DNA of 64,000 bases. Origin: Euptelea pleiosperma (Eukaryota; Streptophyta; Magnoliopsida; Ranunculales; Eupteleaceae). The notes beneath the pieces are model-generated. The model was not told the origin of the DNA and did not search any database. It was given only the letters and a program-made list of their open reading frames with translations. The position numbers and the translations under genes are program-made. This document shows, one piece after another, positions 40,401 to 52,200 of this stretch. Each line of letters starts with the position of its first letter. Positions within the stretch are counted from its first letter, which is position 1. The DNA lies in the NCBI GenBank assembly GCA_035048495.1, contig CM068545.1:22602741-22666740 (forward strand). The letters are read 5' to 3'.

Positions 40401-43400
40401 GTTTCAATAAGGAGCAGCTACTGTCTTGGCATGCTCGTCTTGGTCATGCGTCTTTTCCATATTTACGTCTCTTATTTCCTGCATTGTTTCAGTCTGTATC
40501 GCTGTCTGAACTTCATTGTGAAGTGTGTGCTCTGTCCAAGCACACTCGTTCTGTTTTCCCACCACGGGGTAATAAAAGTAATGCTATTTTTGATTTGATT
40601 CATTCTGATGTTTGGGGCCCGTCCCCGGTTTGGCTGTGTTTGTTACGTCCATATCCTGCTTTGCCCGTGACATTAGATGATCCAGTTATTGATACTATTA
40701 TGCATGACAGAGACACTAGCAAGCAGGGGGAGCTGCAAGTCTATACTCGTCGTAGAGTAAGGGAGACAAAGACCATTCCTGAATGTCAAGGTCAAAACTC
40801 CTCCTCACTGGATCCAGGTAATTCCTCATTTGGTTCCCCTTTGGTTTCCCCTTCTTTATGTGATAGTAGTTCTGATCTTCCTATTGCTCTTCGGAAAGGG
40901 AAGAGATCCTGTACTCAACACCCTATTGCTAATTTTGTTTCCTATGATAACTTATCACCATCCTACAAATCTTTTGTTACCTCCCTGTCCTCTGTTACTC
41001 TTCCTTCTTCTGTCACAGAGGCTCTAGCACAACCCAGATGGAAGGAGGCGATGGTTGAGGAAATGAAATCACTGGAAAAAAATAACACATGGGAACTGGA
41101 TCGGTTACCACAGGGCAAGAAGCCGGTTGGATGTAAGTGGGTCTATACAGTGAAATGCAAACCGGATGGATCTGTGGATAGATACAAGGCACGGCTGGTG
41201 GCTAAGGGCTATTCTCAGACATATGGTATTGACTACAATGAGACATTCGCTCCTGTAGCCAAACTAAACTCTATTCGGGTTATTCTCTCACTCGCAGCAA
41301 GTCAGTCCTAGCCACTACTACAGCTCGATGTTAAGAATGCATTCCTCCATGGTGACTTGAAGGAAGAAGTTTACATGCTCCCCCCTCTGGGGTTCCGGGT
41401 GTCTGATGACATGCAGAGAGTGTGTAAGTTGAAGAAAACTCTGTATGGTTTGAAACAGTCACCAAGAGCATGGTTTGAAAGATTCAGTGGAGCAGTTAAA
41501 CAATTGGGATACAACCAGGGTCAGGCAGACCACACACTCTTTATCAGACGAGTAGGGGGGACTACGACTATCCTAATTGTGTATGTGGACGACATTATTG
41601 TCACAGGGAACTGTGCAACAGAAATTTCCAGACTTAAGAGCTTCTTGGCAGCTGAATTTGAAATTAAGGATCTAGGCACCTTAAAGTACTTCTTGGGCAT
41701 TGAGGTTGCAAGATCGAATTAGGGGATATACATATGCCAGAGGAAATATGTATTGGATTTACTTCAGGATACAGGCATGTTGGGGGCACGACCTGTTGAT
41801 ACCCCGATTGAAGCAAACCATCGGCTAGATGGTCAATCAGGAGAACTCCTTGAGGATGTGGGTAGCTTTCAGAGACTCGTGGGACGCCTCATCTACCTAG
41901 CTCACACACGACCGGATATTGCATATGCCGTGAGTGTGGTGAGCCAGTACATGCACGCGCCTCGCACACCGCACTTGGAAGCTACTAACCGTATCTTGAG
42001 ATACTTGAAGTCATCCCCAGGGAAGGGATTGTTATTTCGTCGTCATGGGCATACGAGGGTTGAAGGCTTTACTGATGCAGATTGGGCTGGTGCCCAAGAT
42101 GATAGACGGTCTACTTCAGGCTATTGCACATTTGTGGGAGGCAATCTAGTAACCTGGAGGAGCAAGAAGCAGCAAGTGGTAGCTCGGTCAAGTGCGGAAG
42201 CCGAATTCCGATCTATGGCCCATGGTCTGTGTGAGCTACTATGGCTCAAAATTTTACTTAGGGAGCTAGGTTTCCCGATTGAAGGATCTATGTCGTTATA
42301 TTGTGACAACAAGGCGGCCATAAGCATTGCACATAATCCCGTGCAACATGATAGAACAAAGCACATCGAAGTGGATAGACATTTCATTCGCGAGAAAGTT
42401 ACTTCGGGAGTAATCTGTACACCATTCGTGCCTACGTCAGAACAAGTGGCCGATATTCTCACCAAAGGTGTTGCGGTTGCTCAATTTCGGGCTTGTTTGG
42501 ACAAGTTAGGCATGATCGATATTCATGCACCAACTTGAGGGGGAGTGTTGTCAGTATGAGGGAGAATATAATATAAGATATATGGTGGGTGGAGATATTA
42601 ATGTGGGTGTAATTGTTTTGACCTAGTAATATAAATAATATTGTGGGACGTTGGTAGATTAAACTCTCCAACGCTTTCCCTTCTTCTTTTTCTCTCTTCT
42701 TCTCCTCTCTTCCTGAAACCCTAAAATTCTACTCTATTGACAAATGAATCTTCCCTTCTAAGATTGGGCTGCCTAGATCCTAGAAAGTAATTCAATGCGC
42801 CCAGGTCCTTGATATGAAATTGAGTTCCTAAGTACATTTTGACATGTTGTATGTCTTCCTTATTATTTCCAGTCACAACAATATTGTCCATATATACAAT
42901 CAGCGTTGTAATACTGTTATGTCACCTCTTTAGAAATAAGGTGTGATCGATATGACTTTGAATATACCCCACTTTCTTTATATCTCCATTAAAGCGGCCA
43001 TGTTCTAGGAGACTTTTAAGACATTCAAACTTCAATAAGAAAACCTTTCCCTCTCTTCCAAGGAGCTTGAAACCGGGTGGTGGCTTCATATAGACCTCTT
43101 CCTTAAGGTTTTCTTGAAGAAATGCATTCTTCACATCAAACAAGTACAACAACCTGAGTAATTTGCTGCAACAGAAAGGATAACTTTGATGAAGTTCATC
43201 TTTGCCACAAGTTCAAAAGTCATCAAGCCTAGCTTTGTATTTCTCAATTGTCCTGTCTGCTTTGTACATCACTGTGAACACCCACGTGCACCCAACCGGT
43301 TTCTTTCATGGAGGTAGAGCAACTACCCGCAACATATGATTTGTTCTAAGGCGTCCATTTCATCCTACATCGCTTATCTCCATTCAAGTTTGGATAATGC

Positions 43401-46400
43401 ATCTGCAACACTAGAGGGGACAAAAACAAATGAAAGAGACGCTACAAATTACCGGTATCTAGAAGACAATGACTGATACGTAATGTGACAAAATTGGACA
43501 GAGGATGTTAAGTGCATGCCTGTTTCCCTTTACGAACGACAATCAGTAGACTAAGATCACAAACAACGGGAACATCCATAAACTTATAAGAAGAATCAAA
43601 TGTGTCATTACTCGACTCATATTGGGTTATTGACAATGGAGGATTGGCTGGTGGGCAAGTTTTCCTCGTATACACCTTCAAGTAATCTTTTTAATAGTAT
43701 TTTTGTGAACATGCACTACCAAGGTTCTAAACTTCGATTTCGCATTAAACTTCGATCGGTTAAAATTTAGAATTAATTCAGGGAATTTTTACTCGATTTA
43801 GAGAATTTCTCTAAAAAATTTGCTAATTTAGAGATGTTTGGAGAATTTTTGCCAAAATGAGTGAAACGATATTAATCTTGCTCAGGTTGCTCTAAATAGT
43901 TTTTATCAAGGAAATAAATTTCCCGAAATTAACGAAATATTTCGCGAAATATTTCCATTTTCTAGGTTACCGACAGGAAAGAATACATACACGAAATGTT
44001 TCCATACAGGTCGAAATATTTCGTGTTAACAGTAAATTTCGGTCAATTGACGGTGTAAATATGTATTATTTAAATCGAAATGTTTCGACATCAATAGAAA
44101 CATTTCGATCGAAGGTAGGAAATGTCCCATTTGAGCACCACAAATCTCATATTTGATCATTTAACCCATTTCCATATATATATATATAGAAGACCAATCC
44201 ATTATAGACCGTTATGGTTATTCATTTCCACACTACATATGGTTGCATATTATGGTTTGATAGTTTATGAGTGTTTTTAGACTTGCTTTATCATTTCCCA
44301 TACTTTCCACAAACATTTCTATAATATTTCCATCATTTCCACATTATTTCCATCATTTCCACGAAAATGTATTATTTCCACACTGGTCGAAATATTTCCA
44401 CGAAATATTTCCATTTCCGGGTTGGTCGACATAAACCTCGAAACCGAAATTTATTTCCTTGGTTTTTATGATATAATGAGTTATGTCCTTAAAAATCAAT
44501 GTTTTACTAACGTTTTGGCAAAAATTCTCCGAACTTCTCTAAGTTTATTGTTGCTTCGAGAAATTAGCGAATTTTTACTGTTTACTTCAAATTAAACGAT
44601 TAATTCGGCGATTTTTTTTGTAAATTTTTTAATACATGTACACTTTAATTCGGTCATTCAAAATTCAGAATTAATTTGGCTAATTTCGTAGAATTTTGTC
44701 GAATTTTAAAACCACGTGCACTACTTTGTGAGCTAGTGGTAATATCAATGTCGAAATTAGGTGGCAAAAAAGGTAGAGGAAGAAGAGAATGTTCCTCTGA
44801 AACAGATGTTGGGCGAATTGGAAAATAAGGAACTGTCTAAAAGAAAGTAACATCCAGATGGAGGAGTCCCATTCCCTCCAAAGCCATCTTTTTCTCATGG
44901 AGTGCGATGTTGGATAAGGTTCTTTCAGTGGAGAAGTTGAGGAAGCGTGGTATCCAGATGCATCTTATGTCGAGGCGTCGAGGAAACCACCAATCATATG
45001 CTAATCCATTGTAGCGTATCCAAGAGGATCTGGAACTGTTTCCTGTGTCTTTTCAGCATTTCTTGGGTCCTCCCCCTCTTTGTGTTAGAGACCTTCATGA
45101 GCTGGCATTCTACAGCCTTCTTAGCTAGCGGCCGAGTGCTTTGGAGGCTTGTCCCACATGCCATCTGTTGGGAGCTGTGGAAAGAAAGAAATCAACAGAT
45201 ATTTGAAGACAAGGAAGCCAATTTCGAGGAGATTGTGATGAATATTAAAGCCACTTTGTATCATTGGGGTTCAGTCATTCCCGTGATAAAAGGGTTCAGA
45301 TTTGAGGACTTTGTTTTTCGGTGGGACCGCCTGATCATGTAGTTGTTTGTCTCGTTTTGTATGGTCGCCCTAGTAGGGCGGGGGTCCGTTTTCTGCTCTT
45401 GTTTTGCTCTTTGGAGCTGTTGTACAGTCTTTTGACGGGCCTTCTCTGCCCTTTTTAATATATCCATCTTTTCCCGATAAAAAAAAGCATAAGATCCATG
45501 GAGACAAACCTTCTTCTTGACCCCGGATTATAACACTTATACCCTTCTAGGATTATGGATATCCAAGAAAAATATATAAGTGCCTAAGGGTCAAGTTTAG
45601 ATCGGTCTCTACAATGTACATGGACAAAGAAAACACATTCAAATACCTTCGGAGCAACAAGAAATGATGTGTATCCAGGACGTAGCACATCAATTGGAGT
45701 TTGGTGTTCCAATACACTGGAGGGCATACAGTTAATAAGATAAGATGTAGTAAATACTACTTCAGACCAGGATTTCCTAGGGACATTCATATTGAACAAG
45801 AGAATGTGACCAACCTCAAGAATGTGGTGTGGTTTCCTTTCAACCACACCATTTTGCTAAGGTGTTCCAATACAATAACGCCCCCTATTTCCAGGAGTTA
45901 GTCACTTCAATGGTCTTCAATGGTACGAACGAGATGGATGTTTGTTGTCCCAACCATTATTGTTAATCTCGATCCCGATAAGGAAAGGAGCTAATTTATA
46001 ACAAAGTTTTTTCCTTTCTATCCCGAATCCTGTGCCTTTCTCGTAGATTGATACATCTATTAAATATTCAATTTCATTTTGGATGTATTCTGAATATATG
46101 GATCGTGTTGAATCTTCAACACCTATTATATTTTCTTATTTCTTTTTAAAAAAAAGATGAAATCATTCCAATGGATTTAATACTGAAAACTTCTTCGTCG
46201 GTAAATCAATTGCGAAATGTTTTTGTAGATCTAGGGTTTCATAGATGAGAGAGAGAGAGAGAGAAAGAAGAATAGTGGGAAAGATGGGATAATCGAATTA
46301 GGTGGTATTGCCCCAATCGATCCCCTTTTATATTAAAGCATAAAAGAAAGGTTAAAGACATTTATACCCTTTTACGTCCCACATATATATCCATATGCAT

Positions 46401-49166
46401 AAATAATAATAACTAATACTCCCCTTCAAGTTAGAGAGTATACATCATACATCTCCAGCTTGGAACAAATCAGATTGATACAAGTCTTGGATAGAGCTTT
46501 AGTAAACACGTTTGCCGACTGATATGTTGGCTTCATGTATGGAGTCACGATTTCACCACTCACCACTCTGTCTCTAACAAAGTGGCAATCCATCTCAATA
46601 TGCTTTGTCCATTCATAAAACACAGGGTTGGAGGCTATATGAATAGCTGCCTAATTATCACAATACAATCTCACAAGAGACTCCACACTCACACCCAACT
46701 CAAGAAGGAGATGCCTCAACCAAGTCAACTCACAGCTCGTATGAGCCCTTACTCTGTATTTTGCCTCTGCACTTGATCGTGCCACTGACGATTGCTTCTT
46801 ACTTCTCCAGGACACTAGATTTCCACCAAGAAACGTACAATAACCTATAGTGGGCCTTCTAGAAGGTGAACCAGCCCAATCCGCATCAATATAACCAACC
46901 ACTCGAAGGTGACCGTGTGACTTATACAAAGACCACGGCCAAGAGCTCCTTCAAGTACCTACAATGGCATCCCAATGTGGAATACGAGACGATTGCATAA
47001 ACTGACTAATCACACTCACAAGAAAAATATCAGGTCTGGGAATAGTCAAATAATTCAGTTTGCCACCCAATCTCCGATATCTACTCGGATCATCATACAA
47101 CTCCCCCTGATCAGTTACAAGTTTAGTATTAGGATCAATGGGTGTATCAACCGGTTCAAATCTCATCAAGCATGTCTCCTCAAGAATATTCATAACATAC
47201 TTTCTCTGAAACAGACTAATCCCATTGCTTAATTTGCAACCTCAATACCCAGGAAATAACGAAGTTTCTCTAGCTCTTTAGTGTGGAAATGTCGTTGTAG
47301 AAACTGCTTCATCTGTTGAAATCCTTTATTGTCATCTCCAGCCACTACCATATCATCAACGTACACCACTAGCACAATGATGCCATTGTCTGTTTTCTTC
47401 ACAAAAATCGAATGGTCTGACTGACATTGCTTCAGTCCAAACTAAACTATTACTTCACTGAGTCTGCCAAACCACACACGTGGATACTGCTTCAAACCAT
47501 ATATCGCCTTATTCAGATGACCAACACGACCAGATGACTCCCCCTGAGCAACAAAACTCGGAGGTTGCTCCATATAAACCTCTTCCTGCAGAGTACCATG
47601 CAGGAAGGCATTCTTGACATCACGTTGATACAACGGCCAATGCAAGGAAGCAGGTAAAGAGATCACAACATGAACTGAGGCAATCTTGGCCACCGGTGAA
47701 AATGTCTCACTATAATCAATACCATATACCTTTTGGCAACAAGAATAGCCTTCAACCGTTCAATCGACCCATCAAGAAGAAACTTCACAGTATACACCCA
47801 ACTGCAAGCAACCACCTGTTTGCCTGGAGGCAAAGAAACAAAAAAAGGTAGGCTACACACAGAGTTAGGCAGATCACACTTTGTTTGTGAAGCATCTACA
47901 GACCAGTACCACTGCATTGATCGTATATGTGGATGACATAGTCATTACGGGGAGTGACCCGACAGAGATCACAAGGCTCAAGGCCTTCTTGTCGTCTGAG
48001 TTTGAGACAAGAGATCTAGGACCATTGAGATACTTTCTAGGGATTGAGGTTGCCAGGTCATTGAGAGGCATCTTCATTTCACAGAGAAAGTATGTCCTAG
48101 ACTTGCTGAGCGAGATTGGGTATTTGGGTTCGTGACCAGCAGATACTCCTATTGATCAGAACCGTCAGCTGAATTCTGAGGACGGTACATTTCTAGGTGA
48201 TCCTGCCTTATTTCAGCGATTGGTTGGCATATTGATATATCTTGCCCATACACGGCCTGACATTGCTTATGCAGTAAACGTCATTAGCCGATTCATGCAT
48301 TCACCTCGGTCACTACATCTTGAGGCTGCACACAGAGTTCTTCAGTATGTCGAGGCATATTGTTTGGAGTTCATGGCCACTTAAGGTGGAAGCATACAGT
48401 GATGCAGATTGGGCAGGTGCAATGACCGATAGACGGTCTACATCAGATTATTGTACCTTTTTTTAGAGGCAACTTGGTGTCTTGGAGGAGCAAGAAACAA
48501 CCAGTTGTCGCCCAATCTAGTGCAAAGGTAGAGTTCCGCTCCATGGCACATGGAGTGTGTGAGCTCTTGTGGTTGAAGATCATATTAGCAGAACTGGGAG
48601 TCAAGGTGACAGACCCAATGAGCCTCTATTGCGACAACAAAGTAGCCATTTGCATTGCTCACAACCCAGTTCAGCATGACATGACTAAGCACATCGAGGT
48701 TGATAGGCACTTCATCGAGGAGAAGCTTCAGCAGGGATTGATTTGTACACCCTATGTAAGGACTCAGGAGCAAGTTGTTGATATACTTATTAAGGGAGTC
48801 AACAAGTCAATCCTGAATACATTGATAGCCAAGTTGGCCATGATGGATATCTTCTCACCAGCTTGAGGGGGAGTGTTGGATTCTATGTACACCCACGTGG
48901 GGGTGTTCTTAGTGGGCTACGTTCCACTACCCCACGTGGGGTTTATTCTCTATTGTTTATGGATTAAGTGATGGACCCACCCACTTAACCCACTTAACCC
49001 ACAATCTCTTTATTTCGTGTTAGTGGGTTAAGTGGTGGGTCCCCACTTGACCCACACGATTTCTCCCTCCTTATAAATATTACTTATGGGAGATTGAATA
49101 TTAACTTCAATCTCCCCATTCTCTCTAAAACCCTAATCTCTTCTTCTCTCCCTAACCTCCATTCTC

Positions 49167-49200
<34 letters not shown>

Positions 49201-52200
49201 AATCTTTAGCATATTGGTGACAACCTCAAACAACAACAGAGCAAAAATCTGTCATGCTTGTTAGTTCGCTGCTCCCCAATATTTGAGCTCGAACTAGCTC
49301 ATATTCTGGTCGGAGTCCAGAGAGAAATCGAGCAATGTCAAAGTCTTATCTATGTTTACGTTTTAGCAGATCAGATGTAAGGGGCTGATGAACATTCAAC
49401 ACATTCCAAATGTTTTGATAAGCTGCGTAATACTTAGCAAGTGGCTTTTCACGCTACTGCAAAGAGAAGTATTCTCCAACCAACCGATACGTCCTTGTGA
49501 TGTTATTCTCACCAGAATACATCTTCCCAACTTGTTCCCAGATTTCGTAAGCAATATTTAGATACACCAAATTAATGTTAATTTTCGGATCCATACTATT
49601 CCACAGCCAAGTCATGATTTGGGCATTCTCCTGCACCCACTCTTAAATGTTACTAGCATCAGACTTTGGCTTTTCTTCTGTCAAATATTTCACTTTCCCT
49701 TTGAACGTGAGAAATACTTCAACAGCTTTAACCCAAGGAACATAATTACTTCCATTGAGCCTAATCAAAGTCATCTGGATATTAAAGAAATCTCTCAGCA
49801 CCACAACCTTATTTTTATCATCCATCACTGCTCACCAGAATATCACAGAGCTAAACAATAACAACGCAAGCGAGATTCAAACCTTTAACTAGAAGCAAGA
49901 GACAACTCCTTCAATGATTTTCCACAAGAGAAAATCCCAAACCAAAAGCAAACCACTTCTAAATTCATTATGCCACATCTTGGAAGCCAGATAACCACCA
50001 ACGAGACCTGCGATTTGCTCAGAACATGCAATAGCAGGTGCGATTTTGGCTGGAGGGGAATATCTCAGATTATGGACCCTGCGATTTTGGCTGGAGAGTA
50101 ATCTCCCATCATCTGATGCTTGCGATCTACTCTAGAGGCACAACTAACACACATCAACTTGATCTGACAAAAATCTCCCCACTTTTGAACCCTACGATTT
50201 GCCCTAAGAGGATTTCTCTCAGTTGCAGGAGAACTTCCACACACCATGCACAAATACCAAACTGGGGCCACGATCTTCATTAGTTTTGCATGATGGCCTT
50301 CTCAAAGTCACATACAACCTGTGATCGAAACCACCACCACACACGGAGAAGATCTAGGTTTTTTTTTACAAAACCCTAGATTTATTTATTCACCGCAAAA
50401 GAGGAAAAGAAGGAATAAAAAAGGAGAAAATAGAAGAGAAGTGAACCCTAGAAACGCAAGATCAATGCTCTGATACCATGTTAAGATCTAGGGTTAGGGT
50501 TTCATAGATGAGTGAGAGAGAGAAAGAAGAATAGTGGGAAAGATGGGATAATCGAATTAGGTGGTATTGCCCTAATCGATCCCCTTTTATATTAAAGCAC
50601 AAAAGAAAGGTAGAGACATTAAAACCCTTACACGTCGACATATACCCATATGCATAAATAGTAATAACTAACAAGAATGAACAATTTTTAATGGAGCATT
50701 AGTTTTATTTCTACTCAATGGAAATGAAGTTCGATAATGGTTAGAATACTGGCAAACTTCACATTGTAATTTTAACCCAGTGTAGTTAAATACAATAGGA
50801 ACTAAATGCCGCAAAGACTGAAAGAACATATGACCAAGATAATAATGCCACCGCATTATGTGATCTTTATTACTAGTGGAACTATGGGACTGGTACGCAA
50901 CTCTTGGTGATTTGGTGTTCTCAATGAGATATAACCCGTTGCTTCATGACCACTACCAATCGTTTTCCCCGAGGTTAAATCCTAAAAAAACACAATTAGT
51001 CGGAAAGAAGTAAGGTTGCAGTTAAGATTTTTGATGAGACAATTAATTGATATTAAATTTGTAGATAAATTAGGAACATGAAGAATGGAGGAAAGTGATT
51101 TTAAGAGCCTTAATCTCCCTTGTTAGAATGTCTTATTTTCTAGTTTAGATGAGGCTAGGGGTGTCTTTGTAATTTCTTTAATCGTCCAGAGACTTGGTTA
51201 TAATTACTCAAAATATCTATTAATAAAATATGGGACTTGTGGCGAGACAATTAATTGATATTGAATTTGTAGATAAATTAGGAACATGAAGAATGGAGGA
51301 AAGAGATTTTAAGAGCCTTAATCTCCCCTGTTACAATGTATTATTTTCTAGTTCATACGAGGTTAGGGGTGTCTTTGGAATTTCTTTAATAATTCAAGGA
51401 CCTAGTTATAAATACGTAAAATACCTATTAATAAAATATGGGACTTGTGGGCTAAAGAATATCGTTTTTTTATGAGTAATATGTATAACTAAAAGGGGAG
51501 AACCCCCACAGATCACAAAACACGGGAGAACCCTGAAGGCTGAAGCCTATATACAATTAGAGAGGAGAAGAATACTTCAAAATATCCTCCCATATAAGCA
51601 CAAAAGTTTCAAAAAAACAGCCCCTAAACTCTGGTGAGAGGAAGACCAAAGAACAAAAAATGCTTTGGTAGTAGAAAACAAAGTGCTAGCAAAGTGCTGA
51701 GGGTGATGTTGAAGTGTGTTGTTTGGCTGTGTGGCCAGCACTTCGCCTCAGTTAGACCCGTGGACCCTTTGATATACATTGTTACGTCTCCCTCTAACAG
51801 CTTAAGCTTTTAGAGTAAAGTGATCGTCAACAGAGACAACGTCAAAACATCTCAAAATACATCTCAGATGTATCAGATGGCTGTGAGATGCCTCATAAAA
51901 AAATAACGTGTCATCCACAAACTGAAGGTGAGAGATCATTGGGCTAGAGAATATCAATTCCACTCTCTTTGTTCTCTTCACTTTTCTCTCTTTTTTCTTC
52001 TTTCATCGAAACCCTAGAAATGCACATGTTATTAGAGCAATAATTCCTAGGGTATCATTTCATCTTTCCTTCATCCTCTTTCACGGGTCCCATATTACTA
52101 TTCATTTTCTATTCCATTTTACTATTATGGGTACTATTCATTCTAAAACCCTAATCTGATCTAGGGTGTGTATTTTTTATAGGATTTCAATCTTCATTGC

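Larger units (their letters stand above)
37972..42733 (+). mobile_element. E8: young copia element lacking the integrase core, nested in E7
   Basis: LTRs 37972-38159 and 42546-42733 are 188 bp each with about two differences by eye. The target duplication CTATT is exact (37967-37971 and 42734-42738). The primer-binding site is at 38160 and the polypurine tract TTGAGGGGGAG at 42535-42545. LTRs begin TGTTGTCAG and end TTCTACT, not the usual CA. Internal order is gag, protease, pre-integrase, linker, RT, RNase H; the integrase core is missing. The element is 4,762 bp. Confidence 0.96.

Noticed and set aside
39125..41311. 728-residue ORF as a possible host gene
   Set aside because: It is the E8 gag-protease-linker-RT frame with zinc knuckles and lies between matching LTRs.
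49155..49200. CT microsatellite as a regulatory element
   Set aside because: It lies in the E10 LTR and simply extends the pyrimidine-rich leader seen in related LTRs.
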